Origin: Enterocloster alcoholdehydrogenati
Lineage (GTDB): Bacteria; Bacillota; Clostridia; Lachnospirales; Lachnospiraceae
Direction: 5' to 3'
Assembly (NCBI RefSeq): GCF_013282095.1
Contig: NZ_BLTJ01000002.1
Span: 1-64,000, forward strand
Length of the DNA: 64,000 bases
Shown here piece after piece: positions 51,457 through 59,854 of the stretch (the stretch's first letter is position 1; each line of letters opens with the position of its first letter). Below the pieces are notes generated by a model, which saw nothing but the letters and a program-made list of their open reading frames with translations, was not told where the DNA came from and did not search any database. The position numbers and the translations under genes are program-made.

Positions 51457-52635
51457 CTAATGGTGGAACAGACGAATCCCTGTAAATGCCATCACCATGC
51501 CATACTGATTGCAGGTCTCAATCACCTGGTCGTCCCGGACAGAGCCTCCTGGCTGTGCTACATATTTTACGCCGCTTTTGTGTGCTCTGTCAATATTGTC
51601 GCCAAAGGGGAAGAATGCATCGGAACCCAGGGCTACGCCGGTAAGGCCGTCAAGCCATGACCGCTTCTCCTCTTTTGTAAATACAGGGGGCTTTTCCTTA
51701 AAAATGTGCTCCCATCTTCCGTCTGCCAGCACATCCATATAGTCCTCGCCGATGTAAAGGTCAATGGCATTGTCTCTGTCAGCCCGGCGAATGCCGTCAA
51801 TAAAGGGCAGGTTTAATACCTGAGGCGCCTGGCGCAGATACCAGTTGTCCGCTTTGCTGCCTGCCAGTCGGGTACAGTGCACTCTGGACTGCTGACCGGC
51901 GCCTATGCCGATGGCCTGGCCGCCTTTTGCAAAGCAGACTGAGTTAGACTGAGTGTATTTTAAGACGATCAGAGAAATCAGAAGATCTCTGGCCGCATCC
52001 TCAGGAAGTCCCTTTTCCTTTGTAACAATGTTTTTTAAAAGGGTCTCATCGATTTTTAAGCAGTTGCGGCCCTGCTCAAAAACAACGCCAAATACCTGTT
52101 TGCGCTCAATATCCTCCGGCTCGTAGTCCGGATCGATCTGGATTACGTTGTAATTGCCATTTTTCTTGGACTTTAAGATCTCCAGCGCCTCCGGCTCATA
52201 TCCGGGGGCGAGAACACCGTCAGATACCTCTCTCTTAATCAGACGGGCCGTATCCACGTCACATACGTCAGACAGGGCAATAAAATCGCCGAAAGAGGAC
52301 ATACGGTCTGCGCCTCTGGCCCTTGCGTAGGCACAGGCTAAAGGAGACAATTCTCCTAAATCCTCTACCCAGTAAATCTTTTTTAATACCTCATCCATGG
52401 GAAGGCCTACGGCTGCGCCGGCCGGAGAAACGTGCTTAAAGGAAGTAGCCGCGGGAAGACCGGTGGCCTCTTTTAATTCTTTTACCAGCTGCCAGCCGTT
52501 TAAGGCGTCCAGAAAATTGATATAACCCGGCTTTCCGCTCAGAACAGTGATGGGAAGCTCCTTTTCCCCATTCATAAAGATCCGGGAGGGCTTCTGGTTA
52601 GGGTTGCATCCGTATTTTAATTCCAGTTCTTTCAT
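51457..52635 (-). CDS. purH: Stand-alone AICAR transformylase (PurH transformylase domain only)
   Basis: 392 residues. Phosphoribosylaminoimidazolecarboxamide formyltransferase, adding a formyl group to AICAR to give FAICAR. It starts at LKYGCNPNQKPSRIF, the beginning of the transformylase domain; the N-terminal MGS-like IMP-cyclohydrolase domain of bifunctional PurH (about 200 residues) is absent. Catalytic features: ATSFKHVSPAGAAVG (about residues 63-77, Lys-His), YTQSNSVCFAKGGQAIGIGAGQQSR split around about 230-255, and a late SDAFFPFGDNIDRA. The missing second step is supplied by the PurO-type gene 15 nt upstream. Both are downstream of a ZTP riboswitch. Confidence 0.95.
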   Translation of the reverse strand: MKELELKYGCNPNQKPSRIFMNGEKELPITVLSGKPGYINFLDALNGWQLVKELKEATGLPAATSFKHVSPAGAAVGLPMDEVLKKIYWVEDLGELSPLACAYARARGADRMSSFGDFIALSDVCDVDTARLIKREVSDGVLAPGYEPEALEILKSKKNGNYNVIQIDPDYEPEDIERKQVFGVVFEQGRNCLKIDETLLKNIVTKEKGLPEDAARDLLISLIVLKYTQSNSVCFAKGGQAIGIGAGQQSRVHCTRLAGSKADNWYLRQAPQVLNLPFIDGIRRADRDNAIDLYIGEDYMDVLADGRWEHIFKEKPPVFTKEEKRSWLDGLTGVALGSDAFFPFGDNIDRAHKSGVKYVAQPGGSVRDDQVIETCNQYGMVMAFTGIRLFHH

Positions 52636-52650
52636 GATTTTTCTCCTGAC

Positions 52651-53364
52651 TTATCTGTTTTTATTTACGATCCGCGTCTCTGTCCTGCCGGTGGCTATAT
52701 CCATATAGCGCACAAAGAGAGAGACCTTATTCTCCTCGTTTAAGCTGTTCCACAGCATATTGGTAAAGGTGTCGATATCGCCATCAATTTTGACGGCCTT
52801 TGGTTCACCCTCAAAGCTGGGGAGGGGGCTTCCGTCATGCATATAGGTATGGATAAAATGGCCCATTCCCGCTGCAGGTGTCTGATAAGCAAAGGTAAAT
52901 CGCAGACAGGAGGAAGGATCCCCCTGATTGCTTTTTAAAATAGACATGGCATAGCTGTAGCTTCCGTTTTCCACATGAAGGATACCCGAGATCCGGGGAG
53001 TATAATTGGGCGCATCCGGCTCAAATTCCCGGCTGCGCAGGGACTGTTCAAAGGTCATCTGATGATCCATTCCCTCATAAATGGTATCAGTCTGGTCTCC
53101 ATTTGTGACGATGGTCTTATTCCCCAGTACACGGACCGGTGCATAGATGATCAGGCTGGGATCTTCCAGCTTTGCGGGATCAAACGCCTGTGTGCGGATG
53201 CCTTCTCCCTCTTCCACAAATACGCGGTTGCGGCTGTTGGCGCTTCTGCCCATGATAAAATAGGCGGTCACTGCCTGTCTGCCGTCCGGCGTCTCTCCGA
53301 TTACGATTCCCCGTCCCGGATATGCATTGGTCTTTAGTTCCTGTTCCAGTGATCTTACATTCAT
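52651..53364 (-). CDS. purO: PurO-type IMP cyclohydrolase
   Basis: 237 residues, matching the IMP cyclohydrolase-like (archaeal PurO) family by GRGIVIGETPDGRQAVTAYFIMGRS (split near residue 30), SRNRVF, YTPRISG and GEPKAVKIDGDI. It closes the FAICAR ring to IMP, the last step of purine synthesis. Start at ATG 53364 follows GGAGG by 8 nt; the open frame continues upstream into the riboswitch region but that part is not coding. It forms an operon with the transformylase gene. The pairing replaces the normal bifunctional bacterial PurH. Confidence 0.88.
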   Translation of the reverse strand: MNVRSLEQELKTNAYPGRGIVIGETPDGRQAVTAYFIMGRSANSRNRVFVEEGEGIRTQAFDPAKLEDPSLIIYAPVRVLGNKTIVTNGDQTDTIYEGMDHQMTFEQSLRSREFEPDAPNYTPRISGILHVENGSYSYAMSILKSNQGDPSSCLRFTFAYQTPAAGMGHFIHTYMHDGSPLPSFEGEPKAVKIDGDIDTFTNMLWNSLNEENKVSLFVRYMDIATGRTETRIVNKNR

Positions 53365-53417
53365 GTCTTTCGCCTCCGTTATGTGTGAAAAGCCGGCCCT
53401 CCCGGTGCACTCTGGCC

Positions 53418-53436
53418 AAAAACGCACAGGATGCGT
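53418..53436 (-). terminator. Expression-platform terminator of the ZTP riboswitch
   Basis: Minus strand: ACGCA-TCCTG-TGCGT followed by TTTT, possibly extended by GCC/GGC pairs around it. It follows the aptamer P3 3' arm directly, so ligand binding could decide termination. Confidence 0.7.
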
Positions 53437-53438
53437 CT

Positions 53439-53573
53439 CCGGCATAATATGTGCCCAGGCGGCCGGCTCTTTTCTGCGAAAGGTCAGGCAAAACACTTTG
53501 GCTGCTGTCAGCCGGCTCTGCCTGTCCCTGCGTGCTCCCTGTGGTTATCTCCACCATCCGCCAGTCACACGCT
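53439..53573 (-). ncRNA. ZTP/ZMP riboswitch (pfl motif)
   Basis: Minus strand, matching the pfl consensus: P1 GCGTG (53568-53572) with CACGC (53530-53534); the GACTGGCGG segment; P2 GTGG/CCAC; GGGAGC; then a linker with an extra CAGGCA/TGCCTG stem; P3 CCGGC/GCCGG (3' arm 53439-53443) enclosing CGCCTGGGCA. The aptamer senses the purine intermediate ZMP (AICAR) or ZTP when 10-formyl-THF is short. Placement over AICAR transformylase and IMP cyclohydrolase fits exactly. Consensus match seen; ligand from established knowledge of the class. Confidence 0.93.
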
Positions 53574-53591
53574 CGCTTTTCTTTTACTATT

Positions 53592-53620
53592 ACTATATAT
53601 GATTTATACTAATATTACAA
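53592..53620 (-). promoter_or_regulatory. Promoter of the riboswitch-purO-purH transcript
   Basis: Minus strand: -35 TTGTAA (53615-53620), 17-bp spacer, -10 TATAGT (53592-53597). The start near 53585 places the aptamer at the 5' end of the message. Confidence 0.7.
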
Positions 53621-53671
53621 ATTATTTTTAGAAGTTTCACTTATTAACTGTGCTTATGATACATGAATCCA

Positions 53672-55072
53672 TTATTCGTTGCGGATCGCTGCCAGCGGGC
53701 TTAACTTCATTGCTCGAACTGCTGGCATAAATCCTGCCGCCATACCTACAAACACGGCAAAGCCTATGGCAGCCAGGGAAAGCCAGGGCGGGATGCGGGA
53801 CAAATTACCGCTTAGCCCCATGGACTGAGACATATTAACAAAACGGTTTACCACCGCGGACACACCGTAGCTTAAGCCAACGCCGATCAACCCGCCCATA
53901 AAACCGATAAAGCCAGATTCGATCAGGAACATATTCCGTATATTTCCCATGTCACAGCCTAACACCTTCATAACTCCGATCTCCTTGGTACGCTCATAAA
54001 TGGACATCATCATAGTGTTTGCTATACCGATGGCAGCCACAAAGAGAGAAACCGCTCCGATTCCCCCAAGAACAGCCTGAACCATATTAGACTGCTGCCT
54101 GGAGCTTTCCAGAAAGTCCATCTGACTGTTAACCTGATAGCCCATGGCCGCTAACTGCGACTGAACCTCCGTCACATGATCCATATCGTCTACAAAAACC
54201 TCGGCGCTGTCATAGACCAGTTCACTTAAGGGTTTCCCTTTTTTGTTGGTCGGCTGTCCAGGTATGGGAGTTCCTCTTTTAAACGCCTTCCTTAACTGAT
54301 CCTTTAATCCGTCGATATCCGTAAATACATACCAGGAGTAATTATTCCAGTTATCCTCTCCCCCGGCAATCATCCCCGTTGTTTCTATCATATATTTCTT
54401 CGGAGGCTTTACGGTGCTCGTCTCCTGTCCCGAACTGCCAAGGCTGCCTGCTGTTCCCTGGCTCTGGTAATAGGCGTCTACGTCAAAGATCACAAACATG
54501 GGCTTTCCCATGGGGTCTACATCCGGCATCTCTCCTGTATCCCAGTAGCCTTTTCCTGTCTTTGCGTTGGCGAAATCCCGGATCACACCGTTTCCGAATA
54601 CCAGCCCCAGCTCGCCGGAAGCGGGAATACGTCCCTCTCCCAGATCCAGCTGCTCCAGATAAGACTGGCTGACGCCTTTTAGCTGTACAAACGTGGAAAT
54701 ATAGGCCCCCTGACGCATCACTACATTCATGGTGAGAACCGGGGACACTCCGGTCACATGAGGAAGTTTCTTAAAGCTGTCCACCACCTTATCTGTGATG
54801 TAATTCGGCTCCGTATCTCCATTTTTCTGTCCTGATGAGCCGCCCATGATCTGCATGGAGCCGCCGGAATTTTGCGAGGATACCTGTATGGTGGTCAGGC
54901 TGCCCCAGGAGGCGATCTGCTCCATGGTCATTTCATTTAAGCCGATTCCCAGAGAAACCATCACTACAATGGCAGCCGTACCGATGATAACCCCCAGAAC
55001 CGTCAGGACCGTGCGCAGTTTCCTGCGTCTTAAATTATTCATGCTCATGATCAAAAGATCAGGAAATCTCAT
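53672..55072 (-). CDS. ABC transporter permease, MacB/FtsX type
   Basis: 466 residues. N-terminal TM (LRTVLTVLGVIIGTAAIVVMVSLGIGLN), a large extracytoplasmic MacB-PCD-like domain (about 50-335) and three C-terminal TM segments (about 340-460) with the FtsX signature TKEIGVMKVLGCDMGNIRNMFLIES. Works with the ATPase gene two positions upstream. MacB-type systems move peptides, lipoproteins or antibiotics, or transmit signals, rather than import solutes. It overlaps the CARDB-like gene by 14 nt. Cargo unknown. Confidence 0.92.
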   Translation of the reverse strand: MRFPDLLIMSMNNLRRRKLRTVLTVLGVIIGTAAIVVMVSLGIGLNEMTMEQIASWGSLTTIQVSSQNSGGSMQIMGGSSGQKNGDTEPNYITDKVVDSFKKLPHVTGVSPVLTMNVVMRQGAYISTFVQLKGVSQSYLEQLDLGEGRIPASGELGLVFGNGVIRDFANAKTGKGYWDTGEMPDVDPMGKPMFVIFDVDAYYQSQGTAGSLGSSGQETSTVKPPKKYMIETTGMIAGGEDNWNNYSWYVFTDIDGLKDQLRKAFKRGTPIPGQPTNKKGKPLSELVYDSAEVFVDDMDHVTEVQSQLAAMGYQVNSQMDFLESSRQQSNMVQAVLGGIGAVSLFVAAIGIANTMMMSIYERTKEIGVMKVLGCDMGNIRNMFLIESGFIGFMGGLIGVGLSYGVSAVVNRFVNMSQSMGLSGNLSRIPPWLSLAAIGFAVFVGMAAGFMPAVRAMKLSPLAAIRNE

Positions 55073-56891
55073 TTTCTATATCCTCTTTTTCCTTTGCTGC
55101 CCTGCGTTTTCTGCGGATATGGCGGATAATAAGGATAACTGCTAAAAGGGCTCCTCCTCCGCCGACAAGGATCCATGCCCTGTATGTTTGAAGGACGTCT
55201 GGTTTCTCCGTTTCCGTTATGGAGGGGTCCACGGCAAAGGACGGATCAAATTCTGTCTGCGCTTCTTCCGTTACCATCAGCGTCAGTTCTTTTTCTACAG
55301 GTTCTGCCGCCTGGCCGTTCTCATCTTCATAATTGATATGGATGTGAATGGTTCCGTCATCCTGGGTGGGAGCAATTCCCGTCAGCATAGTATCTACATT
55401 GCCCGTCTCACCAGGCTTGATATTGCCTACATAGGTGTCCACGGGCTTAATGGAGTCTCCTTCAAAGGAAACCGTCACATTATAAAGAACCACTTTTCCG
55501 GTGTTGTTGATGCCAAACATAACATTGGATTCCGAACCCACTGCCATAGAATCGGGCATTACATCGATATTGCTGGTGCTCAGACGGGAATACTGCTTAA
55601 CAGGAACATCCACAATAATGTTCTCCTCCGCATTTTTAAATTCCGGGCTGTCATATTTTTCCTTGACAGTAATACCGTAGGAACGCTGATCCACTCCGGC
55701 CCTGGCTGTAAATTTTGCCCGCAGTTCTGTGCTCTGGCCCGGCGCAAGGGAATTCACCACCATGGAGGCGGTGCCGGATTCCGTGGTAAATACTGCGCTG
55801 TCGGATACCTTTTCAGATTCCAGATTAAAGAGAAGATTGGATGCGGGAACCGTGGATGAAGCATTTTTCATATTGAGTACCAGCTCAAATTCCTCGCCTG
55901 CGTAGACCACCTCTGGAACCGTATGGTAGCTTTCTACAATCACGCGCGCCTTGATGCGGTCATTGGCGTCAAAATCCCCCTTGTTATCCTCTTTGTCCTT
56001 GGATACCACATGGACGTAGAACACCCCCTCCTCCGTATGCAGGTCCCCCTCAGAGCTCAAACGGAATGTGATCGTAAATTTGATAGGGTAATAACCGGTG
56101 TATGACTCCTTGCGGATGGCCATGCTGTAGGAGGCGGTCACCGTCTCTCCGGAATTGACCCGTTCAAAGGTACGATCATAATTGCCGTCATTGATCTCAA
56201 AAGGAAATTTTGTATCATCCTCGGAAAGTCCCATACTGATGGTCACATCCTGAGCTGTTGTCTCTCTGCGGTTGCGGAAATTGACGCTGAAGTCCAGCAC
56301 ATTGGGGTAGACACCTCTGGGAGTAGACTGATTCTCACCGATCACAAAATAGCTGCCCTCTTTTTTATCCTCTTCCTCATCCTCAGAGGTGGTGGAGCTG
56401 GTAGAAATCCAGATGTTGATATAGTCTACGTCGTAGCCTCCGTCCCACTCCAGCTGAATCGGGATGCTGTAGTACCCCTGGGCTGCATCCCGGCGGACTC
56501 TGGCTGATAAAGACACGCTTTTTACATTCCCGGCCTTTATATTTCCCACATTTTTCCCTACAAATGTGGTTTCCATGATCTCAAAGGGATAATAATCCAC
56601 AGTGTAATCGCTTTCGCCCTTTGATTCAATCTGCTGAAATTCCGTGGTTTCCAGAAGGCTTACCTTTAAGTTATTCATATCCTCATCCGTGGCGCGGACG
56701 CGAAAGGAAATGCTCATGGATTTGCCAATACTGCCCTTGGGAGCCTTTGTGGTAAATATGTAGTCATTATCGCTGGCATTGGTGTTGTACCCCAGCTTAA
56801 AATCACTGGCCGCCGCCGGAATGTTTCCCGCCGCCATCACAAAGGCCATCGCAAGAACAAGAAGGGTCACTGCCCGTTTAAGTCGTTTCAT
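55059..56891 (-). CDS. Surface protein with CARDB/NEW3-like beta domains, ABC-associated
   Basis: 610 residues. Signal peptide (KRLKRAVTLLVLAMAFVMAAG, probable cleavage near AAA), several extracellular immunoglobulin-like or CARDB-type repeats (COG1361-like; for example the FELVLNMKNAS and NVMFGINNTGKV strands), and a single C-terminal TM segment (AWILVGGGGALLAVILIIRHI) with a basic cytoplasmic tail. It overlaps both neighbours (4 nt with the ATPase, 14 nt with the permease), so it is a co-translated third subunit, perhaps a surface-exposed adaptor or substrate receptor for the exporter. Confidence 0.83.
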   Translation of the reverse strand: MKRLKRAVTLLVLAMAFVMAAGNIPAAASDFKLGYNTNASDNDYIFTTKAPKGSIGKSMSISFRVRATDEDMNNLKVSLLETTEFQQIESKGESDYTVDYYPFEIMETTFVGKNVGNIKAGNVKSVSLSARVRRDAAQGYYSIPIQLEWDGGYDVDYINIWISTSSTTSEDEEEDKKEGSYFVIGENQSTPRGVYPNVLDFSVNFRNRRETTAQDVTISMGLSEDDTKFPFEINDGNYDRTFERVNSGETVTASYSMAIRKESYTGYYPIKFTITFRLSSEGDLHTEEGVFYVHVVSKDKEDNKGDFDANDRIKARVIVESYHTVPEVVYAGEEFELVLNMKNASSTVPASNLLFNLESEKVSDSAVFTTESGTASMVVNSLAPGQSTELRAKFTARAGVDQRSYGITVKEKYDSPEFKNAEENIIVDVPVKQYSRLSTSNIDVMPDSMAVGSESNVMFGINNTGKVVLYNVTVSFEGDSIKPVDTYVGNIKPGETGNVDTMLTGIAPTQDDGTIHIHINYEDENGQAAEPVEKELTLMVTEEAQTEFDPSFAVDPSITETEKPDVLQTYRAWILVGGGGALLAVILIIRHIRRKRRAAKEKEDIENEIS

Positions 56892-57676
56892 ACTGTTATA
56901 TCCTCCATCTGTGCCGGCTGCTGCGCTTCCGGCGCTGTCTTATCTGTTTCCTCCAGAGCCGATCGGCCCCCCGTCTCAATCCCTGTGATCTTCCCATCTA
57001 CAATCCGGATCCTGCGGTCGGCATAAGAAGCCAGATGATTGTCATGCGTAACCATCACAAGGGTCTGCTGCTGCTCCCTTACGATCCGCTGCATAAGCCG
57101 CAGCACCTCCATGGTAGTCTTTGAATCCAGATTCCCCGTAGGCTCATCCGCAAAGATGATCTGAGGATTCACCACCAGCGCCCTTGCAATGCCCACTCTC
57201 TGCTGCTGGCCGCCGGACATCTGGTTGGGCATATGCTTTTCCTGATCCGCCACTCCTACAAGGGACATAAACTCTCTGGCTTTCTTTAACCGATCCTTTT
57301 TGGATACTCCGCGAAAGGACAGGGGGAGAGCCACATTTTCAATGGCGTTCATGGTATTTAAAAGGTTGTAAGACTGGAAAATGAACCCCACCTTCTCCCG
57401 GCGAAAGGCCACCAGCTGTTTTTCTGTCAGCTTTTCCATGTGGGTTTTTCCAATGATGATCTGGCCCTTTGTGGGCTTCTCCAGCCCGGCTAACATATTA
57501 AGCAGGGTCGATTTGCCGGAGCCCGAGGTGCCTACAATGGCAACGAACTCCCCTTTATAGATCTCAAAATCCACACCGTTTAAGGCCCGCACCTTCGTCT
57601 CGCCCACCCGGTAGATCTTATACAGGTCTTTTACCCGGATCACAGGCGCAGACATATTTTTCGTTGTCTCTGCCAA
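56888..57676 (-). CDS. ABC transporter ATP-binding protein, MacB/LolD type
   Basis: 262 residues. Walker A GTSGSGKST (about residues 48-56), Q-loop FIFQSYNLL, signature MSGGQQQRVGIARAL (about 155), Walker B IIFADEPTGNLDS (about 173) and H-loop MVTHD. The LYKIYRVGETKVRALNGVDFEI beginning is typical of the lipoprotein/macrolide exporter group. The start is TTG at 57676 with GGAG 7 nt upstream; ATG 57655 is an alternative. First gene of the three-gene operon. Confidence 0.95.
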   Translation of the reverse strand: MAETTKNMSAPVIRVKDLYKIYRVGETKVRALNGVDFEIYKGEFVAIVGTSGSGKSTLLNMLAGLEKPTKGQIIIGKTHMEKLTEKQLVAFRREKVGFIFQSYNLLNTMNAIENVALPLSFRGVSKKDRLKKAREFMSLVGVADQEKHMPNQMSGGQQQRVGIARALVVNPQIIFADEPTGNLDSKTTMEVLRLMQRIVREQQQTLVMVTHDNHLASYADRRIRIVDGKITGIETGGRSALEETDKTAPEAQQPAQMEDITV

Positions 57677-57814
57677 TGAACTGCTCCTTTGTGTGCCGTC
57701 TCAGGCACAGATATATTTTCTTCTTTAGACAGTATATCATAAACCGTCAATAGAGGCTGTCCCTTTTTCCTTTAAAGTTCCTTAAATATTTTTTACGGCC
57801 ATGCCAAATTGTGC

Positions 57815-57843
57815 TTGACTTCTGCTGCATTCTATGTAAGAAT
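57815..57843 (+). promoter_or_regulatory. Probable pyrB promoter
   Basis: -35 TTGACT (57815-57820), 17-bp spacer, -10 AAGAAT (57838-57843). The leader of about 110 nt has a small CACTG/CAGTG hairpin but no recognisable PyrR-binding loop. Confidence 0.4.
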
Positions 57844-57957
57844 ATGACGAGGCACACATCAGTGCCATATCTGGCTGTCCGGCTATCGCACTGGTTCAGT
57901 GTGAACTATTTCCCAAAATTACTTTTAAATCAAATAGAAAAGGCAAAGGAGAATCTC

Positions 57958-58881
57958 ATGAGACATTTACTGAATCCCTTAGACTTCTCTGTGGAAGAGA
58001 TCGATGACCTTTTAGCGTTGGCCAGAGACATCGAGAACAACCTTCCCAGATATGCGCACGTATGCGACGGAAAAAAGCTGGCTACCCTCTTTTATGAGCC
58101 CAGCACCAGAACCCGCTTAAGCTTTGAGGCCGCTATGATGAATCTGGGCGGCAATGTCCTTGGCTTTGCTTCCGCTGATTCCAGTTCTGCTGCAAAGGGT
58201 GAAAGCGTTGGCGATACGATCCGTATGATTTCCTGTTATGCTGACATCTGTGCGATGCGTCATCCCAAAGAGGGTTCTGCGTTCGTGGCGGCTCAGAAGG
58301 CCCAGATCCCTGTGATCAATGCAGGGGACGGCGGCCATCAGCATCCCACGCAGACACTGACCGATCTTATGACCATCCGTTCCTTAAAGGGACGTCTGGA
58401 CAACTTAACCATCGGTCTGTGCGGTGACCTGAAGTTCGGCCGTACCGTCCATTCTCTTATCAGTGCCATGGTACGCTATCCGGGCGTAAAATTCGTGCTG
58501 ATCTCTCCCCCTGAGCTGCGCATCCCTGACAGCATCCGCGAGGATATTCTGGAAGCCAATCACATTCCCTTTGAGGAGGTTGGAAACCTGGATGACGCCC
58601 TGGGAAGCCTGGACGTTTTATATATGACCCGTGTTCAGAAGGAGCGTTTCTTCAATGAGGAAGATTACATCCGCTTAAAGGACTGCTACATCCTGACACG
58701 CAGGAAAATGAAGCTGGCAAAGCCGGATATGTATATCCTTCATCCCCTTCCAAGAGTCAACGAGATCGCGGTAGAGGTGGATGAAGATCCGAGAGCCGCT
58801 TACTTTAAACAGGCCCAGTACGGGGTATACGTCCGTATGGCTCTGATTATGACATTACTGGAGGTGGAAAAGCCATGTTAA
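57958..58881 (+). CDS. pyrB: Aspartate carbamoyltransferase catalytic chain
   Basis: 307 residues. Makes carbamoyl aspartate, the committed step of pyrimidine synthesis. The carbamoyl-phosphate motif [13 protein letters not shown] (about residues 47-59), [15 protein letters not shown] (about 124), and the aspartate-binding HPLPRVNEI (about 262) are present. Start at ATG 57958 follows AAAGGAG; the open frame extends further upstream without an SD. Overlaps pyrI by 7 nt, as for the enterobacterial-style holoenzyme with regulatory chains. Confidence 0.97.
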   Translation: MRHLLNPLDFSVEEIDDLLALARDIENNLPRYAHVCDGKKLATLFYEPSTRTRLSFEAAMMNLGGNVLGFASADSSSAAKGESVGDTIRMISCYADICAMRHPKEGSAFVAAQKAQIPVINAGDGGHQHPTQTLTDLMTIRSLKGRLDNLTIGLCGDLKFGRTVHSLISAMVRYPGVKFVLISPPELRIPDSIREDILEANHIPFEEVGNLDDALGSLDVLYMTRVQKERFFNEEDYIRLKDCYILTRRKMKLAKPDMYILHPLPRVNEIAVEVDEDPRAAYFKQAQYGVYVRMALIMTLLEVEKPC

Positions 58882-59309
58882 ATATCAGCGGATTAAAAGA
58901 AGGCATTGTTCTGGATCACATCGAGGCTGGAAAAAGCCTGGATATCTACTATCACCTGGGACTGGACAAGTTAGACTGCCAGGTAGCCATCATCAAAAAC
59001 GCCCGCAGCAATAAGATGGGCCGTAAGGACATCATCAAGATCGAAGGCGGACTGGACAAGCTGGATCTGGATATTCTCGGCTACATTGACCACAACATCA
59101 CTGTTAATATTATCCGGGATGACCGGATCGCAGAAAAGAAAGCCTTAAAGCTTCCGAAAAAGATCACCAACGTGATCCACTGCAAGAACCCCCGCTGCAT
59201 CACTTCTATCGAGCAGGAGCTTCCCCATGTGTTCTATCTGGCAGATGAGAAAACAGAAACCTACCGCTGCCAGTACTGCGAAGAAAAATACAGCGAATAT
59301 AATCAGTAA
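58875..59309 (+). CDS. pyrI: Aspartate carbamoyltransferase regulatory chain
   Basis: 144 residues. N-terminal allosteric domain (1-100; [20 protein letters not shown]) that binds CTP/ATP, and a C-terminal zinc domain whose four cysteines are in CKNPRC (about 108-113) and CQYCEEKY (about 134-137). The zinc domain contacts PyrB. Overlap with pyrB indicates translational coupling. It makes pyrimidine synthesis feedback-sensitive at the protein level. Confidence 0.96.
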   Translation: MLNISGLKEGIVLDHIEAGKSLDIYYHLGLDKLDCQVAIIKNARSNKMGRKDIIKIEGGLDKLDLDILGYIDHNITVNIIRDDRIAEKKALKLPKKITNVIHCKNPRCITSIEQELPHVFYLADEKTETYRCQYCEEKYSEYNQ

Positions 59310-59329
59310 TTGACATACGGTTTTACATA

Positions 59330-59365
59330 AAAAGCCCGGCATTTTTCACCTGCCGGGTCTTTTTA
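59330..59365 (+). terminator. pyrBI terminator
   Basis: Stem AAAAAG-CCCGGCA with TGCCGGG-CTTTTT (one bulge), ending in T5. Confidence 0.9.
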
Positions 59366-59382
59366 TGCTGTGGAGCAGACAG

Positions 59383-59423
59383 GGATGGCGCAAAACGGTT
59401 TTGTTCCGTTTTAGGCCATCCCC
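59383..59423. repeat. Long imperfect hairpin downstream of the glyoxalase-fold gene
   Basis: GGGATGGC (59383-59390) pairs with GCCATCCC and the inner AAAACGG with CCGTTTT, separated by a 2/2 internal loop. No U-tract on either side. It may slow or protect the serS transcript end. Confidence 0.55.
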
Positions 59424-59469
59424 TTTGTGCGGTTCTCTTATTTTAATGCCTGTCGGATTCTATTCCGCC

Positions 59470-59838
59470 TCACTTCTTCTCCGGCACAATCTCGATCCAG
59501 TAGCCGTCGGGATCAGAGATAAAGTAGATTCCCATAGCGGGATTCTCAAAACAGATGCAGCCCATCTCCTGATGCTTCTTATGGATTGCCTCGTAATCAT
59601 CGGTATGGAAAGCCAGATGGAACTCACACTCTCCCAGATTGTAAGGCTCTGTGCGATCCTTTAACCAGGTAAGCTCCAGGGTAAAATCACTGAAACCGTC
59701 TCCCAGATATACCAGCTTAAAGGAACCATCTGCGGCATTGTGCTCTCTCACAGGCTTAAGGCCCAGGGCTTTGTCATAAAAATCCAGACTCTTATCAAGA
59801 TCAAGGATATTAAAGTTAAAATGATTGAATTTTACCAT
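59470..59838 (-). CDS. VOC-family protein (glyoxalase I-like)
   Basis: 122 residues, one glyoxalase/bleomycin-resistance/dioxygenase fold unit pair. Start at ATG 59838 follows AGGAG; the open frame extends to 59886 inside the serS end without an SD. Four potential metal ligands: His in FNHFNFNILD, Glu in FTLELTW, His in HLAFHTDD and Glu in YWIEIVP, the GloA-like pattern. ISDPDGYWIEI is a typical lactoylglutathione-lyase-like ending. Probably handles methylglyoxal or a related thiol adduct; the thiol cofactor is unknown. It follows serS by 16 nt. Confidence 0.88.
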   Translation of the reverse strand: MVKFNHFNFNILDLDKSLDFYDKALGLKPVREHNAADGSFKLVYLGDGFSDFTLELTWLKDRTEPYNLGECEFHLAFHTDDYEAIHKKHQEMGCICFENPAMGIYFISDPDGYWIEIVPEKK

Positions 59839-59854
59839 TTGCTTACTCCTGCTT

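Noticed and set aside
53365-53557. Coding extension of purO or a separate ORF over 53180-53557
   Set aside because: The stretch is the ZTP aptamer and its expression platform; the open frame is fortuitous.
57844-57957. PyrR-type attenuator before pyrB
   Set aside because: No PyrR-binding loop consensus and no U-tract terminator in the leader; only a 5-bp hairpin is seen.
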